Origin: Nonomuraea corallina
GTDB lineage: Bacteria; Actinomycetota; Actinomycetes; Streptosporangiales; Streptosporangiaceae
DNA length: 58,877 bases
Direction: 5' to 3'
Assembly: GCF_027620315.1 (NCBI RefSeq)
Contig: NZ_JAPNNL010000024.1
Span: 1 to 58,877, forward strand
Made by a program: the position numbers and the translations under genes. Below are positions 16,411-24,374 of the stretch, in pieces; position 1 is the first letter of the stretch; each line of letters begins with the position of its first letter. The notes beneath the pieces were generated by a model. The model had not been told where the DNA came from. It was given only the letters and a program-made list of their open reading frames with translations, and did no database searches.

Positions 16411-18657
16411 ATGACCACCATGGCGACGGAACTGGCCGCATGGCGGGCCTTTCGGGGGGCGGACTGGCGGTCCGCGGTGGACGTCCGCGCGTTCATCCAG
16501 GACAACTACACGCCGTACGAGGGAGACGCCGGCTTCCTGGCCGGGCCGACCGAGCGCACGCGCGCCGTGTGGGGCGCGGTGTCGTCGCTGTTCCCCGAGG
16601 AGCGCCGGCGCGGCATCCTCGACGTGGACGCCTGCACCCCGTCGTCCATCACCGCGCACCCGCCCGGCTACATCGACCGCGACCGCGAGCTGATCGTCGG
16701 TCTGCAGACCGACGCGCCGCTCAGGCGGGCCATCATGCCGAACGGCGGTCTGCGCATGGTCGAGAACGGCCTGGCCGCCTACGGCTACAAGCTGGACCCG
16801 CTGGTCAAGGAGATCTTCACCAAGTACCGCAAGACGCACAACGACGGTGTGTTCGACGCGTACACCCCGGAGATCCGCGCGGCCCGCCGGTCCGGCGTGA
16901 TCACCGGCCTGCCGGACGCGTACGGGCGCGGCCGCATCATCGGCGACTACCGCCGCGTCGCGCTGTACGGCGTGAACCGGCTGATCGCCGCCAAGCGGGA
17001 CGAACTGCACACCCTGGACGCCGTCCCGTCCACCGCGGACGTGATCCGCGACCGGGAGGAGCTGTCCGAGCAGATCAAGGCGCTGGGCGAGCTGAAGGAG
17101 ATGGCCGCCGGCTACGGCCACGACGTCTCCCGACCGGCCGCGACCGCCCGCGAGGCGATCCAGTGGCTGTACTTCGGCTACCTGGCCGCGATCAAGGAGC
17201 AGAACGGCGCCGCCATGTCGCTCGGCCGCACCGCCACGTTCCTCGACGTCTACCTGGAGCGCGACCTGGCCGAGGGCCGCATCTCCGAGGAGGAGGCGCA
17301 GGAGCTGGTCGACGACTTCGTGATCAAACTGCGGATCGTGCGCTTCCTGCGCACCCCCGAGTACGACCAGCTGTTCTCCGGCGACCCCACCTGGGTCACC
17401 GAGTCGATCGGCGGCATGGGCGAGGACGGCCGCACCCTGGTCACCCGTACCAGCTACCGCTACCTGCAGACGCTGCGCAACCTCGGCCCGGCGCCGGAGC
17501 CGAACCTGACCGTGCTCTGGTCGCCGCGGCTGCCCGCGCCGTTCAAGCGGTTCTGCGCCGAGCTGTCCATCGAGACCAGCTCCCTGCAGTACGAGAGCGA
17601 CGAGCTGATGCGGCCCCGCTTCGGCGACGACACGGCCATCGCCTGCTGCGTGTCGGCCGCCCCGGTGGGCAAGCAGATGCAGTTCTTCGGCGCCCGGGTC
17701 AACCTGGCCAAGACCCTGCTCTACGCGATCAACGGCGGCCGGGACGAGATGACCGGCGCCCAGGTCGGCCCCGCGCACCCGCCCCTCACCGGCGAGTACC
17801 TGGACTACGAGGAGGTGGCCGCCGCCTACGACCGGATGCTCGACTGGCTGGCCGCCACGTACGTGGACGCGCTCAACGTCATCCACTACATGCACGACAA
17901 GTACGCCTACGAGCGGGTCGAGATGGCCCTGCACGACTACCCGGTCAAGCGCACGCTGGCCTGCGGCATCGCCGGCCTGTCGGTGGCCGCCGACAGCCTC
18001 TCGGCGATCAGGCACGCGCGGGTCAAGGTGATCCGCGACAAGACCGGGCTCGCCGTCGACTACGAGGTGGAAGGCGACTACCCCGCCTACGGCAACAACG
18101 ACGAGCGCGCCGACGCCCTCGCCGTCGAGCTGGTGCGCTCGTTCATGGCCAAGGTACGCCGCCACCCCGCCTACCGCGACGCCGAACACACGCAGTCGGT
18201 GCTCACCATCACCTCCAACGTGGTGTACGGCAAGCACACCGGCAACACGCCGGACGGCCGCCGGTCCGGCGAGCCGTTCGCCCCCGGCGCCAACCCGATG
18301 AACGGCCGCGACCGGCACGGCATGGTCGCCGCCGCGCTGTCGGTGGCCAAGCTGCCGTTCGAGCACGCGCAGGACGGGATCTCGCTGACCAACACCGTCA
18401 CCCCCGGCGGTCTCGGGCGCACCCCGCAGGAGCGGGTGACCAACCTGGTCGGCGTGCTCGACGGCTACTTCGACGCCGACGGCTTCCACATGAACGTCAA
18501 CGTCCTCGACCGGGCCGTGCTGCTGGACGCGATGGAGCACCCCGAGCGCTACCCGCAGCTCACCATCCGGGTCTCCGGGTACGCGGTCAACTTCGTCCGC
18601 CTGACGCCGGAGCAGCAGCGTGACGTCGTCGGCCGTACCTTCCACGGGTCCCTCTGA
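16411..18657 (+). CDS. pflB: Pyruvate formate-lyase-like glycyl radical enzyme
   Basis: 748 residues from ATG 16411 after GACAGGGGG. The length and motifs match true pyruvate formate-lyase: the adjacent catalytic cysteines in [19 protein letters not shown] (about residue 410) and the glycyl radical loop [13 protein letters not shown] near the C-terminus. It converts pyruvate and CoA to acetyl-CoA and formate without oxygen. The stop overlaps the activase start by one base (TGATG), so the two are coupled. An oxygen-sensitive enzyme in a mostly aerobic lineage is notable; the upstream DosR-like element suggests induction by low oxygen. Confidence 0.9.
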   Translation: MTTMATELAAWRAFRGADWRSAVDVRAFIQDNYTPYEGDAGFLAGPTERTRAVWGAVSSLFPEERRRGILDVDACTPSSITAHPPGYIDRDRELIVGLQTDAPLRRAIMPNGGLRMVENGLAAYGYKLDPLVKEIFTKYRKTHNDGVFDAYTPEIRAARRSGVITGLPDAYGRGRIIGDYRRVALYGVNRLIAAKRDELHTLDAVPSTADVIRDREELSEQIKALGELKEMAAGYGHDVSRPAATAREAIQWLYFGYLAAIKEQNGAAMSLGRTATFLDVYLERDLAEGRISEEEAQELVDDFVIKLRIVRFLRTPEYDQLFSGDPTWVTESIGGMGEDGRTLVTRTSYRYLQTLRNLGPAPEPNLTVLWSPRLPAPFKRFCAELSIETSSLQYESDELMRPRFGDDTAIACCVSAAPVGKQMQFFGARVNLAKTLLYAINGGRDEMTGAQVGPAHPPLTGEYLDYEEVAAAYDRMLDWLAATYVDALNVIHYMHDKYAYERVEMALHDYPVKRTLACGIAGLSVAADSLSAIRHARVKVIRDKTGLAVDYEVEGDYPAYGNNDERADALAVELVRSFMAKVRRHPAYRDAEHTQSVLTITSNVVYGKHTGNTPDGRRSGEPFAPGANPMNGRDRHGMVAAALSVAKLPFEHAQDGISLTNTVTPGGLGRTPQERVTNLVGVLDGYFDADGFHMNVNVLDRAVLLDAMEHPERYPQLTIRVSGYAVNFVRLTPEQQRDVVGRTFHGSL

Positions 18658-19382
18658 TGGACGGCACGATCAGCTCCTGGGACCTGTCCACCGGCGTGGA
18701 CGGTCCCGGGACCCGGTTCGTGGTGTTCACCTGCGGCTGCCCGCTGCGCTGCCTCTACTGCCAGAACCCGGAGACGTGGCGGATGCGCGACGGGCGCAGG
18801 GTGACCGCTGACGAGGTCATGGCCGAGATCGCCAAGTACCGGCGGTTCATCGAGGTCGCGGGCGGCGGGGTCACCATCAGCGGCGGCGAGCCGCTGCTGC
18901 AGCCCCGCTTCACCGGTGAACTGCTGGCCCGCTGCCACGAGGCCGGCCTGCACACCGCGCTCGACACCTCCGGCCTGCTCGGCCATCGCGCCGACGACGC
19001 CCTGCTGGCCGATACCGACCTGGTGCTGCTGGACATCAAGTCGTCGCTGCCGGCCACGTACCGGAAGGTGACCGGCGGGCCGCTGGAGCCCACGCTGCGC
19101 TTCGCGCGCAGGCTCGCCGACCTGGGCCGGCCGGTGTGGGTGCGGTTCGTGCTGGTGCCGGGGCTCACCGACGCGCCGGAGAACGTGGACGGACTGGCCC
19201 GGTTCGTGGCCGGGCTCGGCAACGTGGAGCGGGTGGACGTGCTGCCGTTCCACCGCATGGCCACGGAGAAGTATCAGCGGCTCGGCCTGGACTTCCCGCT
19301 CGCGCGGACGCCCGCGCCCGGCCCCGAGCTGCTGGACCGGGTGCACGGACAGTTCCGCGAGCACGGGCTCGTGAGCGTGTGA
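18657..19382 (+). CDS. pflA: Pyruvate formate-lyase activating enzyme (radical SAM)
   Basis: 241 residues. CPLRCLYCQNPETW (about residues 24-37) contains the CxxxCxxC cluster site that binds a 4Fe-4S centre and SAM. GGGVTISGGEPLLQ (about 63-76) is the GGE SAM-binding motif, and VLLDIKS and VWVRFVLVPGLTD fit the family. It generates the glycyl radical on the PflB protein just upstream. Overlap by one base implies translational coupling. The length is normal and no extra ferredoxin domain is present. Confidence 0.92.
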   Translation: MDGTISSWDLSTGVDGPGTRFVVFTCGCPLRCLYCQNPETWRMRDGRRVTADEVMAEIAKYRRFIEVAGGGVTISGGEPLLQPRFTGELLARCHEAGLHTALDTSGLLGHRADDALLADTDLVLLDIKSSLPATYRKVTGGPLEPTLRFARRLADLGRPVWVRFVLVPGLTDAPENVDGLARFVAGLGNVERVDVLPFHRMATEKYQRLGLDFPLARTPAPGPELLDRVHGQFREHGLVSV

Positions 19383-19424
19383 CCAGGCGAGCGGACCTCC
19401 GCCGGGACGGATGGCCGGCGAGGG

Positions 19425-19441
19425 GGTGCCGAAGGTCCCAT
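19425..19441 (+). promoter_or_regulatory. GGTGCCGAAGGTCCCAT element upstream of the DoxX-like gene; DosR-box-like
   Basis: Second copy of the element seen before pflB, about 89 bases upstream of ATG 19530 and in the same orientation. The GTCCC half-site is intact. No other gene lies in the 147-base gap 19383-19529. Confidence 0.5.
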
Positions 19442-19529
19442 CGGGCGAGGCCGTAGGGCTCTGCTGGTACCGGCCCGGATCCGATGAACTGTAACCAGCG
19501 AACGGCACCCGTGAAAGGAAACAGGAGCC

Positions 19530-20069
19530 ATGGCCATCACGTACGAGCGCCCCACGGCGCGCAGAATCCCCGTGCACGCCCCCGCGACGCAGAACCGTCG
19601 CCCCGTCGACTACGTGTGGGCCATCGCCCGGATCGCCCTCGGCTGGACCTTCCTGTGGGCCTTCGTCGACAAGACCTTCGGACTCGGCTTCGCCACCCCG
19701 GCCGAGAAGGCGTGGCTGGCGGGCGGCAGCCCCACCACCGGCTTCCTCAAGGGCACCGAGGAGAACGCGCTCGGCGGCGTCTTCACCGCCCTCGCCGGCC
19801 AGGCCTGGGTCGACTGGATGTTCATGATGGGCCTCCTGGGCGTCGGGCTCGCGCTCATGCTCGGGGTCGGCACCCGCGTCGCGGCCGTCGCCGGCGGCCT
19901 GATGCTCATGCTGATGTGGGCGGCGGCGCTGCCCCTGACCACCAACCCCTTCATGGACGACCACATCATCTACACGATCGTCCTGGCCGGCCTGGCCCTG
20001 GCCAACGCCGGCGCCACCCTCGGACTGGGCAAGCTGGCGATCGTCCAGCGGTACCCGATCCTCAAGTGA
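19530..20069 (+). CDS. DoxX-like integral membrane protein
   Basis: 179 residues from ATG 19530, preceded by GGAAACAGGAG. About four membrane segments are visible: VWAIARIALGWTFLWAF (about 30-46), VDWMFMMGLLGVGLALML, VAAVAGGLMLMLMWAAAL and HIIYTIVLAGLALANAG. The N-terminal Arg-Pro-Val-Asp-Tyr segment and the FVDKTFGLGF loop fit actinobacterial DoxX-like proteins. Members are linked to quinone-dependent oxidation or redox stress. It shares a promoter element with pflB, which suggests expression under the same condition. A strong terminator follows. Confidence 0.8.
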   Translation: MAITYERPTARRIPVHAPATQNRRPVDYVWAIARIALGWTFLWAFVDKTFGLGFATPAEKAWLAGGSPTTGFLKGTEENALGGVFTALAGQAWVDWMFMMGLLGVGLALMLGVGTRVAAVAGGLMLMLMWAAALPLTTNPFMDDHIIYTIVLAGLALANAGATLGLGKLAIVQRYPILK

Positions 20070-20083
20070 CCGGCCCGGAAGAC

Positions 20084-20110
20084 GCCCGGCCCCCGCACCA
20101 GGGGCCGGGC
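20084..20110 (+). terminator. Hairpin terminator with T run after the DoxX-like gene
   Basis: GCCCGGCCCC (20084-20093) and GGGGCCGGGC (20101-20110) form a perfect 10-base stem with a 7-base loop, followed by TTT. It ends the transcript 14 bases after the stop. Confidence 0.85.
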
Positions 20111-20207
20111 TTTCCGCGTGCCGGGGCCGAGAGCGGCGGACGTTTGCCGGGGCCCGGCTCGGATAGAGGACCGGCGTACTTCCACCGAACAGGCAAGGGG
20201 GTAGCCC

Positions 20208-20402
20208 ATGGGTGCCGACGACAAGATTCAGAACAAGGCTGAAGAGTTCAAGGGCCGGGCGAAGGAAGGTGTCGGCCGCGCCACCGACGACGAGCGCCTC
20301 GAGGCCGAGGGCCGCGCCGAGCAGTCGGAGAGCAAGGTCAAGCAGGCCGGCGAGAAGGCCAAGGACGCCGCCAAGCACGTCAAGGACGCCTTCAAGCGCT
20401 GA
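20208..20402 (+). CDS. CsbD family stress-response protein
   Basis: 64 residues, highly charged. The N-terminus DKIQNKAEEFKGRAKEGVGRATDDERLEAEGRAEQ is the CsbD signature, and the rest is a lysine/alanine amphipathic helix. Members are small, abundant, general-stress proteins of unknown mechanism. A good AAGGGGG site precedes the start. It stands alone between two terminators and so is likely to be monocistronic. It neighbours other stress-linked genes. Confidence 0.9.
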   Translation: MGADDKIQNKAEEFKGRAKEGVGRATDDERLEAEGRAEQSESKVKQAGEKAKDAAKHVKDAFKR

Positions 20403-20462
20403 CCGCCTTCACGCGCAAGCGCTGACTGATTCACAAGCGCTGACCGTAGGACGCTCATGACG

Positions 20463-20503
20463 CGTCAGGGCCGCCGCCGGACTGATCGGCGGCGGCCCTG
20501 ACG
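20463..20503. terminator. Strong 16-bp-stem terminator after csbD-like gene
   Basis: Positions 20463-20478 pair perfectly with 20488-20503, leaving a 9-base loop. It lies 60 bases after the CsbD stop and could also stop read-through from the convergent stress gene. Confidence 0.8.
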
Positions 20504-20548
20504 TGTTCCCCGGCCCACGGAAGTGGTCCGCCGTCAGGCTCCGCCGCC

Positions 20549-20640
20549 CAGGAACGCCCGCTCAGGAACGTTCGCTCAGGAACGCCCGCTCACGGACGTT
20601 CGCTCAGGAACGCCCGCTCACGGACGTTCGCTCAGGACGT
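20549..20640. repeat. 14-bp tandem repeat array overlapping the stop of the stress gene
   Basis: Units of CTCAGGAACGCCCG, CTCAGGAACGTTCG and CTCACGGACGTTCG alternate: five full units at 20561-20630 and partial units on both sides. The last partial unit contains the final codons and stop of the minus-strand gene (stop at 20632-20634). Because 14 is not a multiple of 3, copy-number changes would alter that gene end only if the stop were lost. Each TTCG-type unit holds or nearly holds the palindrome GAACGTTC. Confidence 0.9.
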
Positions 20641-21120
20641 GAGGGTTGAGCCCGCTCGCCAGCCGTGCTTGATCAGCAGGTTGCGCGCGTCGTCGGCCAC
20701 CGCGTGGTCGGCCAGGACCTCGTACCGGTCCGCGACGACGGCGCTGCGCGCGACGAAGCGGCGGCGGCGGCCCGGCGTGAGGGCGTACGAGATCAGCCCG
20801 AAGACGGCGCCGAAGAGCGAGCCGTAGACGAGACCGCCGAGGGCGACGCCGAGGAGCGGCCCGCTCTGGGGCGAGAACAGCCCCATCAGCATGCCGACCA
20901 TGAGGCCGAACCAGGCCCCGGTGCCCGCTCCCGCGGCGGCCGACCGGGCCCGGCTGAAGCGCCCCACGATGGTCTCGACGAGGCGCAGGTCGGAGCCGAC
21001 GATGCCGGTCCGCTGCACCGGGAAGCCGTTGTCGGCGAGGAACGCGACCGCGTCCTGCGCCTGCTCGTGAGTCGGATAGGTGCCGACCACCGTGCGGTGC
21101 TCGGCGGTGTCGGTGAGCAT
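20632..21120 (-). CDS. General-stress-protein-like small membrane protein
   Basis: 162 residues. The N-terminal TVVGTYPTHEQAQDAVAFLADNGF segment resembles the general stress protein 17M-like domain common in actinobacteria. A glycine-rich hydrophobic pair of helices follows (GAWFGLMVGMLMGLF and LLGVALGGLVYGSLFGAVFGLISYAL, about 67-115). The tail RYEVLADHAVADDARNLLIKHGW returns to the soluble type. Expression probably comes from the AT-rich promoter near 21180. Function unknown; it fits the stress block. Confidence 0.8.
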   Translation of the reverse strand: MLTDTAEHRTVVGTYPTHEQAQDAVAFLADNGFPVQRTGIVGSDLRLVETIVGRFSRARSAAAGAGTGAWFGLMVGMLMGLFSPQSGPLLGVALGGLVYGSLFGAVFGLISYALTPGRRRRFVARSAVVADRYEVLADHAVADDARNLLIKHGWRAGSTLTS

Positions 21121-21179
21121 GGCGTTGTCCCCCTTCTCGCACGGCGGTGACCTCCTGTGATCCTCCGTGGCTCAGTCGA

Positions 21180-21185
21180 ATTATA
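21180..21185 (-). promoter_or_regulatory. Perfect TATAAT -10 box upstream of the stress gene
   Basis: TATAAT on the minus strand in a locally AT-rich stretch, about 60 bases before the ATG at 21120. The -35 region would fall within the neighbouring terminator hairpin (TTGTAG, 18-base spacer), a weak match. Confidence 0.5.
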
Positions 21186-21199
21186 GCGCCACTGTCAAA

Positions 21200-21225
21200 A
21201 AACCTACAACTTCAATTGTAGGTTT
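21200..21225 (-). terminator. Classic rho-independent terminator of the GntR gene
   Basis: AAACCTACAA (21200-21209) pairs with TTGTAGGTTT (21216-21225) around a 6-base loop. On the minus strand the stem is followed by a run of T. It ends the MaoC-GntR transcript 8 bases after the GntR stop. This AT-rich form is unusual in such GC-rich DNA. Confidence 0.85.
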
Positions 21226-21233
21226 GCGGTGGC

Positions 21234-21980
21234 TCAGGTGAGGCTGCGGCGCAGGTGGGTGCGGTAGGAGTAGTGCTCCGGCAGGAAGTGGCTGATGGCC
21301 AGCTCGACCGGGGTGCCCTCGGTGTCGTAGTAGAGCCGGTCGATGCGGAGCAGCGGGTGGCCGGGAGCGCAGCCGAGGTTGCGGGCCGTCGCCGGGTCGG
21401 CCGCGGCGACCGTGATGCTCTGGTCGGCCTCCGCGATGGGCGCGCCGAGCCGGGTGTCGAGCAGCCCGATGACGGTGACCGCGCTGGTCGCGCCCTCGGC
21501 GGTCAGCTCGGGCACGTCCCGCAGCAGCGCGCCCACGTGCGGCGGCAGGGAGACGGTCGTGAGGCAGAACGGCACGGCGTCGTGCAGCCGCCGGAACGCC
21601 AGGCTGCTGACGGCGTCGCTGGACAGCCGGAGCCGGCCGGCCGCGGCCAGGTCCACCCGCCGGTGCAGCGGCACGGTGATGTCCATCCGCGTGTCCACCG
21701 ACAGCGCCATGAGGTCCTCGACGGAGCCGAACTGGCGCAGGTAGGTGCCCTGGCGCGGGCTGGCGAACGTGCCGCGCCCCGGCACCCGGTAGACCATCCC
21801 TTCGGCGACCAGGTCCTGGAACGCGCGGCGCACCGTCTGCCTGCTCACCCCGTGACGTTCGGCGAGCTCGGCCTCGGTGGGCAGCCGACGGCCGTCGGCG
21901 TAGCGGCCCGCCAGGATGTCGCCGCGGACCTGCCGGGCGAGCGCGCTGTAGCTGCTCTCCCGCCGCCCGGTGCTCGCCAT
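21234..21980 (-). CDS. GntR-family regulator, HutC-like
   Basis: 248 residues. The N-terminal winged helix reads LARQVRGDILAGRYADGRRLPTEAELAERHGVSRQTVRRAFQDLVAEGMVYRVPGRGTF (about 12-72). The C-terminal UTRA-type effector domain includes HRRVDLAAAGRL and ending LAISHFLPEHYSYRTHLRR. It lies 37 bases downstream of the MaoC gene on the same strand and divergent from an ACAD, so it likely regulates these through the 22972-23107 promoter gap. The ligand would be a small metabolite, perhaps an acyl-CoA or acid. Confidence 0.88.
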   Translation of the reverse strand: MASTGRRESSYSALARQVRGDILAGRYADGRRLPTEAELAERHGVSRQTVRRAFQDLVAEGMVYRVPGRGTFASPRQGTYLRQFGSVEDLMALSVDTRMDITVPLHRRVDLAAAGRLRLSSDAVSSLAFRRLHDAVPFCLTTVSLPPHVGALLRDVPELTAEGATSAVTVIGLLDTRLGAPIAEADQSITVAAADPATARNLGCAPGHPLLRIDRLYYDTEGTPVELAISHFLPEHYSYRTHLRRSLT

Positions 21981-22017
21981 CGCCGACCTCCCGTGTGCCC
22001 CGCGGCAGCCTACCGGT

Positions 22018-22971
22018 CTACGCCAGCACCGCCGCGAAACGCCAGTCGAGGACGTCGGCCGCGCGGTTGGCGCGCACCCGCGAGCGCAGGTGGGCCAGGG
22101 TGCCGGACGGCAGCGGGTCCAGCCGCTCGACCTCGACGGTGCTGGTGAGCGTGTCGTTCTCGCGCACCGGGCCGAGGTGGTCGCAGCCGTGCCAGCCGAC
22201 GACGGTGACGAGCGACGGCAGCGCCCGCACGGCCTGGTGGAGCGCGATCCCGATGGTGTGCCCGCCGTACACCAGGCGCTCGCCCGCCGCCGCGTCGTGG
22301 TGCACCTTGGCGACGTTGAGCGTGAGCCGGGCCAGCTCGGGGGCCGAGGAGACCACGTCGCCGCCCGCCACCTCGAACACCTCTCCCGCCTCGACCGCCG
22401 CGCCCCGGGGGTGGGCGGCCAGGTCCCAGCCGGCCGTCACCGCGGCCAATTCGTCGCGGGACGGCGCCGCGCCGACGGCGGACAGGTCGTCGGCGTGGCC
22501 GGTGTCGAGGTCGCCGTCGCGCAGCGGGAGCATGGCGCACCGCCAGAAGTCCAGGACGGGGCGGCCCTCCTGGTCGGTCGTGCTGATCCGCAGCGCCGCG
22601 AGGCCGGTCGGCGCGCGGCCGGGGCGGCGGGCGTTCTGCCGCAGGCCGGCGACCTCGGTGACCGTCGTGAGCGTGTCGCCGACGGCGGGCGCCCGCCGGA
22701 ACACCACGCCCCGGTAGAACAGGTTGGCCACCACGGTGTGGGTGGCCACCGTCGACTGGCCGATGGCGACGTCCCAGACGAGGTGCGGCGCGGCGACCAC
22801 CTCTCCGGTGACCCGGCGCGACAGGCCGTGGTCGAGCGCCAGCGGCAGCCGGCAGCCGACGATCGCCTGATGGGCCGCCGCCAGCCCTTCGGTGAGGGTG
22901 ACGGCCGGGGCGCCGTCGAACCGCGTCCCCGGGCGCAGGTCCTCGAAGTACGGGCCGTCCACGAGCGTCAC
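22018..22971 (-). CDS. MaoC-like double-hotdog hydratase/dehydratase
   Basis: 317 residues from GTG 22971, which has AGGAGG at ideal distance; the open frame continues further upstream into the ACAD region but without a ribosome site. The N-terminal half has the hotdog fold with FEDLRPGTRFDG. The stretch PHLVWDVAIGQSTVATHTVVANLFYRGVVF resembles mesaconyl-CoA hydratase-like proteins, and the C-terminal half has VYGGHTIGIALHQAVRALP. It probably hydrates or dehydrates an acyl-CoA. It is followed by the GntR gene and is divergent from an ACAD; hydration may follow dehydrogenation. Confidence 0.75.
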   Translation of the reverse strand: MTLVDGPYFEDLRPGTRFDGAPAVTLTEGLAAAHQAIVGCRLPLALDHGLSRRVTGEVVAAPHLVWDVAIGQSTVATHTVVANLFYRGVVFRRAPAVGDTLTTVTEVAGLRQNARRPGRAPTGLAALRISTTDQEGRPVLDFWRCAMLPLRDGDLDTGHADDLSAVGAAPSRDELAAVTAGWDLAAHPRGAAVEAGEVFEVAGGDVVSSAPELARLTLNVAKVHHDAAAGERLVYGGHTIGIALHQAVRALPSLVTVVGWHGCDHLGPVRENDTLTSTVEVERLDPLPSGTLAHLRSRVRANRAADVLDWRFAAVLA

Positions 22972-23000
22972 CGGCCGCCTCCTGCCTTGGTACCGAAATA

Positions 23001-23085
23001 TACGGCCAAATGAAAACGTGTTCACCTCCTGGCTGTCAAGCACACTTGTGGCCCGTGCCGGGCATGTGCCATAAATATGGCCGTA
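23001..23085. promoter_or_regulatory. Divergent MaoC/ACAD promoter with repeated TACGGCCA half-sites
   Basis: TACGGCCA occurs at 23001-23008 and, inverted, at 23078-23085. A perfect palindrome GCCATA-AA-TATGGC spans 23068-23081. The surroundings are AT-rich. These are candidate sites for the linked HutC-type GntR regulator, by position. Confidence 0.45.
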
Positions 23086-23107
23086 CAAATCGACGAGGAG
23101 GTACGCC

Positions 23108-24304
23108 ATGGGGCGGCTCGCGCAGACCGACGGACTCACCGACGTGCAGCAAGAGATTCTCCGCACCGTGCGGGAGTTCGTGGACCGGGAGATCCTGCCC
23201 GTGGCGCAGCGGCTGGAGCGTGAGGACGCGTACCCGGAGGAGATCGTCGACGGGATGCGGGAGATGGGGCTGTTCGGGCTGACCATCCCGGAGGAGTACG
23301 GCGGGCTCGGCGAGTCGCTGCTGACCTACGCGCTGGCCGTGGAGGAGATCGCCCGGGGCTGGATGAGCGTGTCGGGCATCGTCAACACCCACTTCATCGT
23401 CGCGTACATGATCATGAAGCACGGCACCGAGGAGCAGAAACGGCACTACCTGCCGCGGATGGCGACCGGCGAGGTGCGCGGCGCGTTCTCCATGTCGGAG
23501 CCGGGCTGCGGGTCGGACGTCTCGGCGATCACCACGAGAGCGGCCCGCGACGGCGACGGGTACGTGATCGACGGGCAGAAGATGTGGCTCACCAACGGCG
23601 GCACGGCCACCCTGGTGGCGGTGCTGGTGAAGACCGACGAGGGCGCGGACTCGGTCTACCGGAACATGACCACGTTCCTGGTCGAGAAGGAGCCCGGCTA
23701 CGGCGAGGTGCGGCCGGGGCTCACCGTCCCCGGCAAGATCTCGAAGCTCGGCTACAAGGGGGTCGACACCACCGAGCTGATCTTCGACGGCCACCGCGCG
23801 AGCGCCGGGCAGGTGCTGGGCGGCGCTCCGGGGCGCGGCTTCTACCAGATGATGGACGGCGTCGAGGTGGGCCGGGTGAACGTCGCCGCCCGCGGCTGCG
23901 GGGTCGCGCTGCGCGCCTTCGAGCTGGCGGTCCGCTACGCGCAGGAGCGCAGGACGTTCGGCAGGCGGATCGCCGAGCACCAGGCCGTGCAGTTCAGGCT
24001 CGCCGACATGGCCACCAAGGTCGAGGCCGCGCACCAGATGATGGTCATGGCCGCGCGCAAGAAGGACTCCGGTCAGCGCAACGACCTGGAGGCGGGGATG
24101 GCCAAGTATCTCGCCTCCGAGTACTGCAAGGAGGTGGTGGAGGACGCCTTCCGCATCCACGGCGGCTACGCCTACTCCACCGAGTACGAGATCGAGCGCC
24201 TCTACCGGGAGGCCCCGATGCTGCTCATCGGCGAGGGCACGGCCGACATCCAACGCATGATCATCGGCCGCCGGCTGCTGGAGGAGTACGGCCTCCCCTC
24301 GTGA
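23108..24304 (+). CDS. Acyl-CoA dehydrogenase
   Basis: 398 residues from ATG 23108 after a GAGGAGG site. The ACAD fold is complete: IPEEYGGLGESLLTYAL, FSMSEPGCGSDVSAITTRA (FAD and substrate loop), YVIDGQKMWLTNG and RRTFGRRIAEHQAVQFRLADM. The C-terminal LLIGEGTADIQRMIIGRRLL contains the expected catalytic glutamate, so it should be active alone as a homotetramer. It inserts the alpha-beta double bond in an acyl-CoA. It is divergent from the MaoC hydratase and GntR gene. The chain-length or branching preference is unknown. Confidence 0.9.
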   Translation: MGRLAQTDGLTDVQQEILRTVREFVDREILPVAQRLEREDAYPEEIVDGMREMGLFGLTIPEEYGGLGESLLTYALAVEEIARGWMSVSGIVNTHFIVAYMIMKHGTEEQKRHYLPRMATGEVRGAFSMSEPGCGSDVSAITTRAARDGDGYVIDGQKMWLTNGGTATLVAVLVKTDEGADSVYRNMTTFLVEKEPGYGEVRPGLTVPGKISKLGYKGVDTTELIFDGHRASAGQVLGGAPGRGFYQMMDGVEVGRVNVAARGCGVALRAFELAVRYAQERRTFGRRIAEHQAVQFRLADMATKVEAAHQMMVMAARKKDSGQRNDLEAGMAKYLASEYCKEVVEDAFRIHGGYAYSTEYEIERLYREAPMLLIGEGTADIQRMIIGRRLLEEYGLPS

Positions 24305-24342
24305 CGCCGTGGACAGGGGCCGTCTCCCTCGATATCTTAGCT

Positions 24343-24356
24343 ATCGTTGCAATGAT
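24343..24356 (+). promoter_or_regulatory. Perfect copy of the ATCnTTnnAAnGAT element
   Basis: ATCGTTGCAATGAT, 19 bases before the GTG at 24375, in an AT-rich patch between the ACAD stop and the amidohydrolase. It matches all 10 fixed positions. It is one of at least six close copies at gene starts in this window. Confidence 0.65.
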
Positions 24357-24374
24357 TAAAGCGAGGTGGCCCCG

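Noticed and set aside
20549..20640. CRISPR array
   Set aside because: The 14-base units follow each other with no spacers and there are no cas genes.
21168..21200. TTGACA and TATAAT as a matched promoter pair on the minus strand near 21180
   Set aside because: The spacer is only 7 bases, far from the usual 16-18. TATAAT is kept as a -10 but not with that TTGACA.
22972..23107. A KstR2-like sterol operator (CAAG...CTTG) near 23038
   Set aside because: CAAG-CACA-CTTG has a 4-base spacer and the flanks do not fit the known KstR2 box.
22018..23286. Longer MaoC reading frame starting at 23286
   Set aside because: The extra N-terminus is antisense of the ACAD gene and Ser/Arg-rich; GTG 22971 has an ideal AGGAGG site.
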